NCBI GenBank assembly: GCA_934086395.1
Contig: CAKOIE010000002.1
Location: 23,314-87,313, forward strand
Reading direction: 5' to 3'
DNA length: 64,000 bases
DNA from: an uncultured Bacilli bacterium
GTDB taxonomy: Bacteria > Bacillota_I > Bacilli_A > RF39 > UBA660
Position 1 is the first letter of the stretch; every line of letters begins with the position of its first letter. The notes below the pieces were generated by a model. It was not told the DNA's origin. It saw nothing but the letters and a program-made list of their open reading frames with translations, and did not search any database. A program made the translations under genes and the position numbers. Shown here one piece after another: positions 33,688 to 41,974 of this stretch.

Positions 33688-34448
33688 AGTATCTCCTTAT
33701 TTAATATAATTTTTATTCCATTTATATTTACATCTGACAAACCAATTAAAGCTTTTTTTGTTTTTTTATTATTAACCATAATTTTTTGAGGGGAAAACAC
33801 TTCAAGTAAATCTTTATTATTAACAGTGTAATACGGAACTAAAAATGTTTTAATATGATCATCTATTAAAGATGAATTTACTAAAATGATTGGTTTATGA
33901 AAGTAAGGATCTTTTAATTTATTACCAGTATCTAAAAAGGCAGTATCTTTAATAACTTTATCATTATAGTATATTTCAATATTGTAATAGTTTTGATATT
34001 CAATTTGATAATGTTTTTGTTTATTAATAAATTTAATTATAATAAATGGACTAATTAATAAAAGTAAATAAAGATTTATTTTTAAACCATTATTTTCAAA
34101 GATATACCCTTTATTTGACAAAGTAACTGTATCATTAAGTAAGTAAATTGTTCCACCTAAAATAATACTAAGAATATATAAATAAATAAGATTATCTTTA
34201 AAATAATTAAAGTTTTGATATTTAAAACTAATAATTATCATAATAATACTAGTTATTAACTTATACATTAATAATAACATGTTATTGTTTAGATAAAATA
34301 ATAGTATAGTTGATAATGAACCAATAATAGAAGCAATAATTATACGAAATATATTTGGTTTTCTTTTTAATAAAACTGATACACCAATTAAAAGTAATAA
34401 ATCTATTAAAAAATTAAATAAAATAATTAAATCAACATATATTACCAT
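33684..34448 (-). CDS. spoIIGA: Sigma-E processing peptidase SpoIIGA
   Basis: 254 residues. About five membrane segments in the N-terminal 140 residues are followed by a cytoplasmic aspartic-protease-like domain with AFLDTGNKLKDP, the catalytic DTG motif. It cleaves pro-SigE at the septum on receipt of the SpoIIR signal. It heads the spoIIGA-sigE operon; a 0A-box-like sequence and TATAAT lie upstream. Confidence 0.94.
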   Translation of the reverse strand: MVIYVDLIILFNFLIDLLLLIGVSVLLKRKPNIFRIIIASIIGSLSTILLFYLNNNMLLLMYKLITSIIMIIISFKYQNFNYFKDNLIYLYILSIILGGTIYLLNDTVTLSNKGYIFENNGLKINLYLLLLISPFIIIKFINKQKHYQIEYQNYYNIEIYYNDKVIKDTAFLDTGNKLKDPYFHKPIILVNSSLIDDHIKTFLVPYYTVNNKDLLEVFSPQKIMVNNKKTKKALIGLSDVNINGIKIILNKEIL

Positions 34449-34465
34449 TTACCATCACCATTTAG

Positions 34466-34499
34466 ATTATAAAATATAGAAATTTAAAAAAATGTCGAA
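34466..34499 (-). promoter_or_regulatory. Candidate Spo0A-dependent promoter of spoIIGA
   Basis: TTCGACA (0A box; 34499-34493) lies just upstream of TATAAT (34471-34466), placing the box near -35, as in the Bacillus spoIIG promoter. A weaker TGTCGTA occurs near 34548. The remainder of 34500-34650 shows nothing else I can name. Confidence 0.55.
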
Positions 34500-34651
34500 A
34501 AAAATTGTAGTATCTTAACTTTATTTATTTTTCATTAGCTGTTATTTACGACAAAATAATTAAAAATAAAGCACTATTAAAAAAATTAAACATCCAATAT
34601 TATACCCAAAAAATGGTTTTATTAAGACAAGCAACTATCACCTAGATCCAA

Positions 34652-34682
34652 TAAAAAAATAACTCAAAAAAGTTATTTTTAT
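34652..34682 (-). terminator. Terminator of the YtxH-lipoprotein operon
   Basis: AATAACT...AGTTATT plus T-run on the minus strand, just beyond the YtxH gene. Confidence 0.7.
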
Positions 34683-35086
34683 TTTCCTTTATTTTCTGTT
34701 TTTTCTAATTTAGCAACAGTTTCATTTAAAACTTCAATAGTTTTCTTTCTAACATCAGAAGCAGCTTTTTCCAAAACAGGAGTTCCTTTTTCAACAGCTA
34801 AATTATATAAATCATTAGCTTTCTTTTCAATCTCTTTACCTTTTTTCTTAACAACAGAAACTACCTTTTCCTTATCTAAATCTTTTAATTCTTTTTGGAT
34901 CTCATTAATAGATTTTTCAATAGAATCTTTTACATCATCATATTCAATATCTTTAGCTTTTTCCCAAAGATTTTTCATCTTATCAACTAAATCCTTTCTA
35001 GTATCTTCACCCTTTTTTGGTGCAAATAACAATCCTAATGTAGCACCTACTGCAAGTCCAGCAAATAATCCACCTTTTTTACTCAT
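34679..35086 (-). CDS. YtxH-domain protein
   Basis: 135 residues. The N-terminal GGLFAGLAVGATLGLLFAPKKGEDTRK is the YtxH signature (glycine-rich membrane segment and APKKGEDTR). A long charged amphipathic helix with AEKLEK-like repeats follows. Such proteins are associated with stress response and membrane organisation; function is not defined. It overlaps the upstream DUF948-like gene by 8 bases. Confidence 0.8.
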   Translation of the reverse strand: MSKKGGLFAGLAVGATLGLLFAPKKGEDTRKDLVDKMKNLWEKAKDIEYDDVKDSIEKSINEIQKELKDLDKEKVVSVVKKKGKEIEKKANDLYNLAVEKGTPVLEKAASDVRKKTIEVLNETVAKLEKTENKGK

Positions 35087-35369
35087 AATCGTCTTCCTCT
35101 TCCTTTCTCTTCTTTAAACTTACAATTTTATTGACAATTCCTTTTACAAAACCAGCAACATAATCAGTAAGAAATCCAATTTTATTAGTAAATAAATCAA
35201 AAACATTAAAAACTTTATCTAGACTTTTTACTTTCTTAGTTACATCATCAATTAAATAATTGAAATTGTCTATTGTAATTATAAGTTTAATTCCTAAAAT
35301 AATACCTATAACTAATAAAATAATAAGTAAAATATAAATAATAATTGGTAATACTTCCATTAATGTCAT
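35079..35369 (-). CDS. Small membrane-anchored DUF948-like protein
   Basis: 96 residues. One long N-terminal membrane segment (PIIIYILLIILLVIGIILGIKLI) precedes an amphipathic helix (TIDNFNYLIDDVTKKVKSLDKVFNVFDLFTNKIGF) and a charged tail. This resembles DUF948-type proteins that usually precede YtxH proteins. It overlaps the acidic-protein gene stop by one base and the YtxH gene by 8 bases. Confidence 0.65.
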   Translation of the reverse strand: MTLMEVLPIIIYILLIILLVIGIILGIKLIITIDNFNYLIDDVTKKVKSLDKVFNVFDLFTNKIGFLTDYVAGFVKGIVNKIVSLKKRKEEEDDYE

Positions 35370-36244
35370 TATTCTTCTTCCTCCTCGTCCTTATTTTCAT
35401 ACATAGAATCTATTAAGTTAAATAAATCTTTTTCTAAAGTATCATCTTCATCATCTTTTGTTGTTTCTTCAATTTTTTTATCTTCTACTATAGGCATTTC
35501 AGATGTAGTCTCTACTTCTTCATTTTCACTTACAAATTCTTCTTTACTAATTTCTTCAGGAACTTCAGGCAAAATATCATCTTCTAATGGTTTTTCTTTT
35601 TGAATCTCTTGATTACTAATGAGAATTTCATCTAATGTCTTTAAAGGTTCAGCAAATTCATCATCTACCTTTTTATTTTCTACTTCTTTTTTCTTTTCAT
35701 ACGCTTTTTTTCTAACATCTTCTAAACTTGGTCCCTTTACTCCTGTATCTGTTTTAATAATTACATCATCTTTAGTATAATTTTGATTTAAAACCCCATA
35801 AACAGGAGAAATTACTGGAGACGGAGTAAATATCTTTTTCTTTTCTTCTTTCTTTTGCTGTAAAAATTTAGAATAATCTCTAGGTTGTTCTCTCTTTCTT
35901 TCAGGTTCTTTGACAACATATTCATCTTTATTTCTTCTAGGAACATCATAATCATCATCAAAAAAGCTACTATTACTACTTGATTGTGAGTAACTATTAC
36001 GTTTATTAACACTCAATTCCTTATCACTTCTAGTTGGTAGATCATCATCGAAATCTAAAGGAAAATTAAAGTTACTTGTCTTTTTTTGAGGTTCACTAAC
36101 AATATCATCATCCTTATCTTCAACAGGCATTTTAACCTCTTTTATCGGATTACTTTCCTTTACAACACTCTTTTTCTCATAAGTAGTTTCCTCATCTTCA
36201 TCAATATCAAATAATACATCTTTTATTTTCTTAAAAACACTCAT
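35369..36244 (-). CDS. Acidic, low-complexity cytoplasmic protein
   Basis: 291 residues, very rich in Asp, Glu, Lys and Ser, largely disordered. Short ordered motifs are at the N-terminus (MSVFKKIKDVLFDIDEDEE) and in the middle (TPSPVISPVYGVLNQNYTKDDVI). The PVISPVYG motif with disordered flanks is seen in uncharacterised Bacillota proteins near divisome or envelope genes, but I cannot name a role. Same operon as the lipoprotein upstream and DUF948-like and YtxH genes downstream. Confidence 0.55.
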   Translation of the reverse strand: MSVFKKIKDVLFDIDEDEETTYEKKSVVKESNPIKEVKMPVEDKDDDIVSEPQKKTSNFNFPLDFDDDLPTRSDKELSVNKRNSYSQSSSNSSFFDDDYDVPRRNKDEYVVKEPERKREQPRDYSKFLQQKKEEKKKIFTPSPVISPVYGVLNQNYTKDDVIIKTDTGVKGPSLEDVRKKAYEKKKEVENKKVDDEFAEPLKTLDEILISNQEIQKEKPLEDDILPEVPEEISKEEFVSENEEVETTSEMPIVEDKKIEETTKDDEDDTLEKDLFNLIDSMYENKDEEEEE

Positions 36245-36247
36245 TAG

Positions 36248-36892
36248 TTATTCTCCTTTTATTAAATCATAATCTGGTACTTCATCATCTTTATAATTAT
36301 CATACTCTTCAACTACCTTTAAGAAGTTTGAATCTTTTGAATTAGTCTCAAATATATTAAAACTCTCTTCACTATAGTTAAGTACATCTTCCTCAAGTAA
36401 ATTTCCAATTATATCATCATTATACTCTACTGAAGATAAAATAATTAAACTATTTGCAATAGCATTAGCAATATCATTACTATCTACTATTACTTCTATT
36501 TTAGCATAATTATACATTATTTCAATTAAATATTTATCATTTTTTACATTTATTTCAATATATCCACTCTTATTATCATAATTAATTAACTCACTCATAT
36601 AAACATTATCTTTAACTTTATAACTATTTTCCACCTTATGATAATAACTAACAATATCTACAAACATATAATATTTAAGATTATTTTCTCTAAACACTAT
36701 ATTTCTCTCATTAATTTTATCTATCACTAAATTAGATGGCAAATAAAATTTATAACCATTTTTATATTCATTAGCGTTATTACTTTTACTAGATATAACT
36801 TTATTAATAATTTGTTCAACATTATTATTATCTATTTTAGTACAACCACACAATAAGGTTACACTAAATATTAATATTATTATTTTCTTCAT
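36248..36892 (-). CDS. Lipoprotein of unknown function
   Basis: 214 residues. The signal peptide MKKIIILIFSVTLLCGC ends in a lipobox (LLCGC), so lipidation at Cys-17 is expected. The mature part is mixed alpha/beta with no recognised domain (YKFYLPSNLVIDKINERNIVF and ISYYHKVENSYKVKDNVYM strands) and ends acidic. First gene of the run leading to YtxH. The start is at a typical spacing from an AG-rich site. Confidence 0.65.
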   Translation of the reverse strand: MKKIIILIFSVTLLCGCTKIDNNNVEQIINKVISSKSNNANEYKNGYKFYLPSNLVIDKINERNIVFRENNLKYYMFVDIVSYYHKVENSYKVKDNVYMSELINYDNKSGYIEINVKNDKYLIEIMYNYAKIEVIVDSNDIANAIANSLIILSSVEYNDDIIGNLLEEDVLNYSEESFNIFETNSKDSNFLKVVEEYDNYKDDEVPDYDLIKGE

Positions 36893-36956
36893 CTATATCC
36901 CTCTAAATAATCATATCACAAATATGGATCTTCATAAAGAAAAAATTTGCAAACAA

Positions 36957-36990
36957 AAACTAGAAGCGCCTTTCTAATCGCTTCTAGTCA
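36957..36990 (-). terminator. Terminator of the secreted-protein gene
   Basis: CTAGAAGCG...CGCTTCTAG followed by TTTTTGTTT on the minus strand. Confidence 0.85.
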
Positions 36991-37085
36991 AAACCATTGT
37001 CCAAGCAATATTGAAAATTCTATTTAAACGAAAGACCTTTTTCTTATCGGCAATAGGACAACCCAAATCATCTACTTCTGGCATA

Positions 37086-37847
37086 TTATGATAAGTGAAC
37101 ATCGACACCACCCATTTGATCGTAGACTCCGACAGCAGATCCATAGAAGAAGAATACACCGCCATATCCACCAAATCCTGTTGTATATTTCTTACTAGTT
37201 TCTAATGTTATTCTCTTAGTAGCATGTTGATATGAGGAATAAAAAGTACCATCGCCCTTTACTTCTAAGTCAATATCTTGAACTATTCTCATATTTACTG
37301 AACTTTTTGGTAAAAGAACAGTACATCCATAACCATTGCCGTTATAGACTCTATCAGTAAATTCGACCGCTTCTCCAGACCAGTATAAAAATGTATTTGG
37401 AGTTGTTAATCTTGTTAAATTGCCATATAAATATGAGCCTATTACATCATAACTTAAAACTTTTGGAAATCCTTTCCATTGCAATCCAGTTACCATTCCA
37501 CAAAAACGGTCATTACAAGAATAAGCAAGAGTTAATTTTTTCGCTGTAGTTTCGTGAATTAATGCTTTAGGTGATTCCACGCTACTTTCAAAATCTTCTA
37601 TCTCTTTCTTATAAACTTTCTTACCATATAATCCCATAGAAAGATATTTATTAAACTTATCTTGAGTAATAATCTCTTGATAGCCATCAAAATATAACTC
37701 ACCTAAGAAATTATACTGTTCTTCCGTCATACCTACTCCATTCTTATTTGTATAATATACATCATCTGCATGGACATTAATGCTTAAAACATTAATTACA
37801 AATAATGAACAAATAAGAATCAAAGATAACCTCACTAGTTTAAACAT
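37086..37847 (-). CDS. Secreted protein of unknown function
   Basis: 253 residues with a Sec signal peptide (MFKLVRLSLILICSLFVINVLSINVHA, cleavage likely after HA). The mature part starts DDVYYTNKNGVGMTEEQYNFL and has a tail rich in Gly, Tyr and Thr with 'GGYGGVFFFYGSAVGVYDQMGG', suggesting a beta structure. Base composition is somewhat less AT-rich than its neighbours, a hint of transfer. The stop is followed by about 95 bases and a strong terminator. No family recognised. Confidence 0.6.
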   Translation of the reverse strand: MFKLVRLSLILICSLFVINVLSINVHADDVYYTNKNGVGMTEEQYNFLGELYFDGYQEIITQDKFNKYLSMGLYGKKVYKKEIEDFESSVESPKALIHETTAKKLTLAYSCNDRFCGMVTGLQWKGFPKVLSYDVIGSYLYGNLTRLTTPNTFLYWSGEAVEFTDRVYNGNGYGCTVLLPKSSVNMRIVQDIDLEVKGDGTFYSSYQHATKRITLETSKKYTTGFGGYGGVFFFYGSAVGVYDQMGGVDVHLS

Positions 37848-37911
37848 ACATCACACTCCTTTCTTATTTCAACCATACCGCATCTTAACTAAAAAAGGTA
37901 GTGAATGTCAT

Positions 37912-38997
37912 TCACACCTCTAAAAAATCCTTAAAATACTTAGATAAATACTGATTAAAATATTTTTTATAAAGAGTATATTTTGAATTTTTTTGATCAT
38001 TAATATTAACTGAAAAATTCTCATACAAATCATAATTATAATAATAAAACATCGATTTATCTAAATAAAGTGTTATAAATACCTTATTCAAATTACTTTT
38101 AATTTTAATAACATTATCTTTTGGGAAATAAGAATACTCTACATTATCCTCTTTTAAATAATAATATCCAACCTCACTGTTATATTTAAATCCATTTTCC
38201 ATTAAACCTTTAATTAAATCATCTGTTTTGCTACACCTATTATTTCCTCCAGCAACACTATCATCATTTAAATTACTTACCATAAGATTATCATTTTTAA
38301 AATCATTAAAATAATCAAGTTTAATTTTAGTACAAGACTTATTATAACAAGCATCTAAATAAAGTTCTTTATTCTTACTTAATAAATTCATAAATGTTTC
38401 TTGAGACTGTTCAATTTCTACAATTAAATTCTTGGCACCACCAGTTAATAAAATAACCTCATTACCATTTTCATCATAATAATATAATCTTATAATATCG
38501 ACACTAATTAAATTATCTTTATTATCATAAAAATTGCCAGGTCTAAAATAAACTTTTTCTTTATTCATAACTAGAAGTCCATCTCTAGTTCTAACAGAGT
38601 CATTTTCTCCATAAATCATATATACTTTTACTGAATTATAAGTGCTTACAAAGTAATAAAATAAAAATGATATTAAAACAAATAATAAACCAATTTCTAA
38701 AAATATTATTATCTTTTTACTTCTACTTTTAGATTTAATAAGAGTAATTAAAGTATTACTAGTAGGCGTAGTATCAATATTCTTCTCATTTCTTTTACCA
38801 TTTAATAATTCATCTATTGAAACATCAAAGAAATTAGCAATCGAGATTAACTTATCATTAAGTGGAATTATATCCTCATTTTCCCACTTATTAACTGTAG
38901 TCCTATGAACAAATAATTTCTCAACTAACTGTTCTTGACTAAGCCCACGCTCCAATCTCAATTCCTTTATAAATTTTGAAAATTTATTTGTATCCAT
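37912..38997 (-). CDS. XRE-family regulator with membrane-anchored extracytoplasmic domain
   Basis: 361 residues. An N-terminal helix-turn-helix (FIKELRLERGLSQEQLVEKLFVHRTTVNKWENEDIIP) is followed by a linker, one membrane segment (about 100-122: IIIFLEIGLLFVLISFLFYYF) and an extracytoplasmic region of about 235 residues without recognised motifs. The layout is that of a one-component membrane-bound transcription factor. It stands alone upstream of the secreted-protein gene, so that gene may be its target. Confidence 0.8.
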   Translation of the reverse strand: MDTNKFSKFIKELRLERGLSQEQLVEKLFVHRTTVNKWENEDIIPLNDKLISIANFFDVSIDELLNGKRNEKNIDTTPTSNTLITLIKSKSRSKKIIIFLEIGLLFVLISFLFYYFVSTYNSVKVYMIYGENDSVRTRDGLLVMNKEKVYFRPGNFYDNKDNLISVDIIRLYYYDENGNEVILLTGGAKNLIVEIEQSQETFMNLLSKNKELYLDACYNKSCTKIKLDYFNDFKNDNLMVSNLNDDSVAGGNNRCSKTDDLIKGLMENGFKYNSEVGYYYLKEDNVEYSYFPKDNVIKIKSNLNKVFITLYLDKSMFYYYNYDLYENFSVNINDQKNSKYTLYKKYFNQYLSKYFKDFLEV

Positions 38998-39048
38998 TAC
39001 TTCATCATCCCAAACAATAAATCTACCACTTATCTATTAAAAAAGAAA

Positions 39049-39165
39049 CTACTTTTGTTTCTTCTTGCCATAGTATAAACTATTTAAAACTTTTACCTTA
39101 ACACCTTTTTCATATTTGAACATTTTTCTAACGTTTTTAGGTAATTCTTTTTTATAAACTTTCAT
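39049..39165 (-). CDS. 38-residue basic peptide
   Basis: A well-placed GGATGGAGG ribosome site precedes a 38-codon frame beginning MKVYKKELPKNVRKM and ending GKKKQK. Highly basic, with no membrane segment. The reading frame is too short for most gene finders. Its TAG stop lies in a GAAAC...GTTTC hairpin. Could bind nucleic acid; function unknown. Confidence 0.5.
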   Translation of the reverse strand: MKVYKKELPKNVRKMFKYEKGVKVKVLNSLYYGKKKQK

Positions 39166-39276
39166 AATTTCCTCCATCCAACAGACCTATTATAGCACAA
39201 TTTTATAAATTTTGCCTAGAAAATAGACATATAAATTGATAAATGTTATAATTTTTTAAGATTGGAGATAATGAAA

Positions 39277-40131
39277 ATGAATAGAAGAGATGGAATTAAA
39301 GTAAAAGATATAGACGGAATGCACAATTTAATGTTAGAAATTATGCCCAAAAGATGTGATTCAGATGTATATATATCTTCTAAAATTGATGTTACTAATT
39401 TAGTTGAATATGTTAACAAATTAAAAAAGAAAGATGACTATAAAAATTTAACTTATTTTCACACCTTTTGCATTGCAATTGGAAAACTAATTTATAATAG
39501 ACCATTACTAAATAGATTTATAATTAATAAAACATTTTATGATCGTAAATACGTTTCTTTAGGTTTTGTTGCTAAAAAAGAATTTACTGACCATTCAGAA
39601 GAAGTATTTACATCAATAAAAATTAATAAAAATGATAATTTAAAAACCATTAGTGATAAAACAAGTGGTAAAGTTACTAATCTAAGAAACAATAAAACTA
39701 ATAATACTGATGATTTAGTTAACAAAATAGGTCATATGCCTAAATTAATAAGATATATTATTATTAAAATTTTTAAGTTTTTAGATAATCATGATTTAAT
39801 CCCTAATTCTATTACTGAAAACCTAATTTATTATCAAAGTGCCCTACTATCTAACTTAGGTTCAATTAACTGTAATTCTATTTATCATCATCTAACAGAC
39901 TTTGGTACTAATGAAGCTTTAATCACATTTGGCAAAATTGAAGATGAAGCTAAAGTTATTAATGGTAAAATTGAAATAAGAAAAATGTTAGATATTGGAG
40001 TAACTATAGATGAACGAATAGCAGATGGATTTTACTTTGCAAAATCTCTTAAGTTATTAGAATACATTTTTGAAAATCCAGAAACTCTAGAAGATAGTGC
40101 TGATACATTATACAATATCAAACTACGTTAA
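39277..40131 (+). CDS. Dihydrolipoamide acyltransferase (E2) catalytic-domain-like protein
   Basis: About 285 residues, start chosen at the ATG nine bases after GGAG, giving MNRRDGIKV. The sequence aligns with the E2/chloramphenicol-acetyltransferase-like fold of short E2-like proteins found in gut Bacillota (LTYFHTFCIAIGKLIYNRPLLNRFI; LSNLGSINCNSIYHHLTDFGTNEALITFG). The usual catalytic His of DHRxxDG is replaced: here DERIADG. No lipoyl or peripheral-subunit domain is present. A catalytic role is doubtful; substrate unknown. Divergent from the small basic peptide gene. Confidence 0.75.
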   Translation: MNRRDGIKVKDIDGMHNLMLEIMPKRCDSDVYISSKIDVTNLVEYVNKLKKKDDYKNLTYFHTFCIAIGKLIYNRPLLNRFIINKTFYDRKYVSLGFVAKKEFTDHSEEVFTSIKINKNDNLKTISDKTSGKVTNLRNNKTNNTDDLVNKIGHMPKLIRYIIIKIFKFLDNHDLIPNSITENLIYYQSALLSNLGSINCNSIYHHLTDFGTNEALITFGKIEDEAKVINGKIEIRKMLDIGVTIDERIADGFYFAKSLKLLEYIFENPETLEDSADTLYNIKLR

Positions 40132-40168
40132 TAAAATTATATTTCTTCCATAAAGAAATATTAAAAAA

Positions 40169-40210
40169 AGAAATATTAAAGTTTAAAATAACTAATAATA
40201 TTTCTTTTTT
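40169..40210 (+). terminator. Terminator of E2-like gene
   Basis: AGAAATATTA...TAATATTTCT with T-run. Confidence 0.75.
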
Positions 40211-40213
40211 ATT

Positions 40214-41275
40214 TTATATTCCATAATTAAATCCACTAGAATATTTCATAATTTTATTAAATACTCTAACTTTTTCTTTTCCATCTAAAATAACAGGTTG
40301 ATAATTATTTTTATTTTTAAAACCAGATACTGATGCAGGAACAATTTCAATATTATCATCTAATTGTAATTCACCATTAGAAAAATTAAACGTTTGTCTA
40401 AACATAAATGTATCTTTATCAGTTGGATTTTGATTCCCACCAAATACAAAATTAGCTAAAGAATAAATTATATATTTATCATTATATTTTTCAATCCCCT
40501 GTATTACATGAGGATGCGTTCCAACTACTAAATCAGCACCATTATCAATTAAATAATGTCCCATCTTTTTTTGTGCTTCATTTTGCATTAAATCTTTCTC
40601 AATTCCCCAATGTACACTAACAATAATAAGTTCAGCACCATTTTCTTTTAAATAATCAAGACCTTTTTTAGCTTCTGCATATTTTACACAATCAATATCA
40701 TGAAAAGCCATAAATCCAATTTTAATACCATTTACTTCTTTAATTAAATAGTCACTATAACCATAATGCAATACATTATTATCATTTAAAGTCTTAATAG
40801 TTTCATCATAACCACTTTTACCAAAATCATAAGCATGATTATTAGCAAAACTTACCATTTCTACACTACCTTTTTTTAAAACATCAACATAACTAGTAGG
40901 TGCTTTAAAATTAAATGCCTTTTCCACTATATCATTTGAGGAAGTAAATTGTCCCTCTAAATTAGCAACCGTAATATCATCTTGATCTAAATATTCCTTT
41001 ACTTTAGCAAAATAATAAGCATAATCCCCATTATTATCATCAAAATACTTATCAAATCTACTTCCATACCAATATCTAGGATCCCAACCTATTGTACAAT
41101 CACCAACAAAACTTAAAGTAACCTTCTTTTTATCAAATTTGTAACTATCTTCACTTGTCTTTTTGATAATTAAAGGTACATTAATAATATTATTTTTATT
41201 ACTAAATCTAACAAAAAAAGTATAAGCAAATAAACAAAAAATTATAATATACAATCCAATTATTAACTTTTTCAA
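40214..41275 (-). CDS. CapA-family metallophosphatase-like protein
   Basis: 353 residues. An N-terminal membrane segment (KKLIIGLYIIIFCLFAYTFFV) precedes a CapA/PGA_cap domain: LSFVGDCTIGWDPR, VANLEGQFTSS, FANNHAYDFG, VSVHWGIEKDLMQN and VGTHPHVIQGIEKY are the metal-binding blocks of calcineurin-like CapA proteins. CapA proteins work in poly-gamma-glutamate or related wall polymer handling. It is the last gene of a tight operon (starts one base before the racemase stop), so a function in D-amino-acid-linked wall modification fits. Confidence 0.88.
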   Translation of the reverse strand: MKKLIIGLYIIIFCLFAYTFFVRFSNKNNIINVPLIIKKTSEDSYKFDKKKVTLSFVGDCTIGWDPRYWYGSRFDKYFDDNNGDYAYYFAKVKEYLDQDDITVANLEGQFTSSNDIVEKAFNFKAPTSYVDVLKKGSVEMVSFANNHAYDFGKSGYDETIKTLNDNNVLHYGYSDYLIKEVNGIKIGFMAFHDIDCVKYAEAKKGLDYLKENGAELIIVSVHWGIEKDLMQNEAQKKMGHYLIDNGADLVVGTHPHVIQGIEKYNDKYIIYSLANFVFGGNQNPTDKDTFMFRQTFNFSNGELQLDDNIEIVPASVSGFKNKNNYQPVILDGKEKVRVFNKIMKYSSGFNYGI

Positions 41276-41974
41276 CTATAACTCCTTTAAACTCTTTCCA
41301 GATAGTTCAACAGTCTTTCTAGCAAGAACAGTTAAACTATCAACAACATCACTATAATTTATTTTTAAGTAACTATAAACAACTGATAATTCAGTACAAC
41401 CTAATATTATTTTTTCACAACCATTTTCCCTAAAGTAATTTAAAATTTCATCAAATTCTTTTAATGAAACAACCATATTTTTTTTAACTTTATCATAAAT
41501 AATACTCATAACTTTTGCTTGATACTTATCATCTGGTACAAATAACAAATCATTATTAATAAACTTATGATAAGCACCAGATTTAATAGTACCATCAGTT
41601 GCCATAAGACCAATTCTTTTAGGATTATCCTTTAAAACAACTTTACTAGTTTCTTCTAAAATATTAATAACCTTGGCGCTAACTTCTTTTTGAACCTCAT
41701 CAAAGAAATAACTAGCCGTATTACAAGGAATAACAATATATTTGCATCCCTCTCTATCAAGTAATTTAGCACAATCAACCATTTCAGATACTGGGCTATC
41801 ATCTGATTTACCAAGAATAAAACTAGTTCTATCAGGAATACTTGAATACTGACAAACTAACATATCAACATTATCTTGATCACTTTCACTAACCGTATTA
41901 TCTATAACTAAATCCATAAAATAAGTTGTCGCTTTAGGTCCTAATCCTCCAATAACACCAATTAAATTATTCAT
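41276..41974 (-). CDS. Aspartate/glutamate racemase-family protein
   Basis: 232 residues. The two catalytic cysteines appear in VIPCNTASYF and ILGCTELSVVY, and the N-terminal IGVIGGLGPKATTYFM is typical of the aspartate/glutamate racemase (YgeA/RacX) group rather than MurI. It interconverts L- and D-Asp or Glu. The stop is adjacent to the CapA start, and its start overlaps the ATP-grasp stop by 8 bases, so coupling is strong. With the ligase it could supply D-aspartate for a peptidoglycan crossbridge. Confidence 0.9.
   Translation of the reverse strand: MNNLIGVIGGLGPKATTYFMDLVIDNTVSESDQDNVDMLVCQYSSIPDRTSFILGKSDDSPVSEMVDCAKLLDREGCKYIVIPCNTASYFFDEVQKEVSAKVINILEETSKVVLKDNPKRIGLMATDGTIKSGAYHKFINNDLLFVPDDKYQAKVMSIIYDKVKKNMVVSLKEFDEILNYFRENGCEKIILGCTELSVVYSYLKINYSDVVDSLTVLARKTVELSGKSLKEL

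Noticed and set aside
36974..37174. A 66-codon frame overlapping the end of the secreted-protein gene.
   Set aside because: It overlaps the clear gene for much of its length, has no ribosome site and includes the terminator arm.
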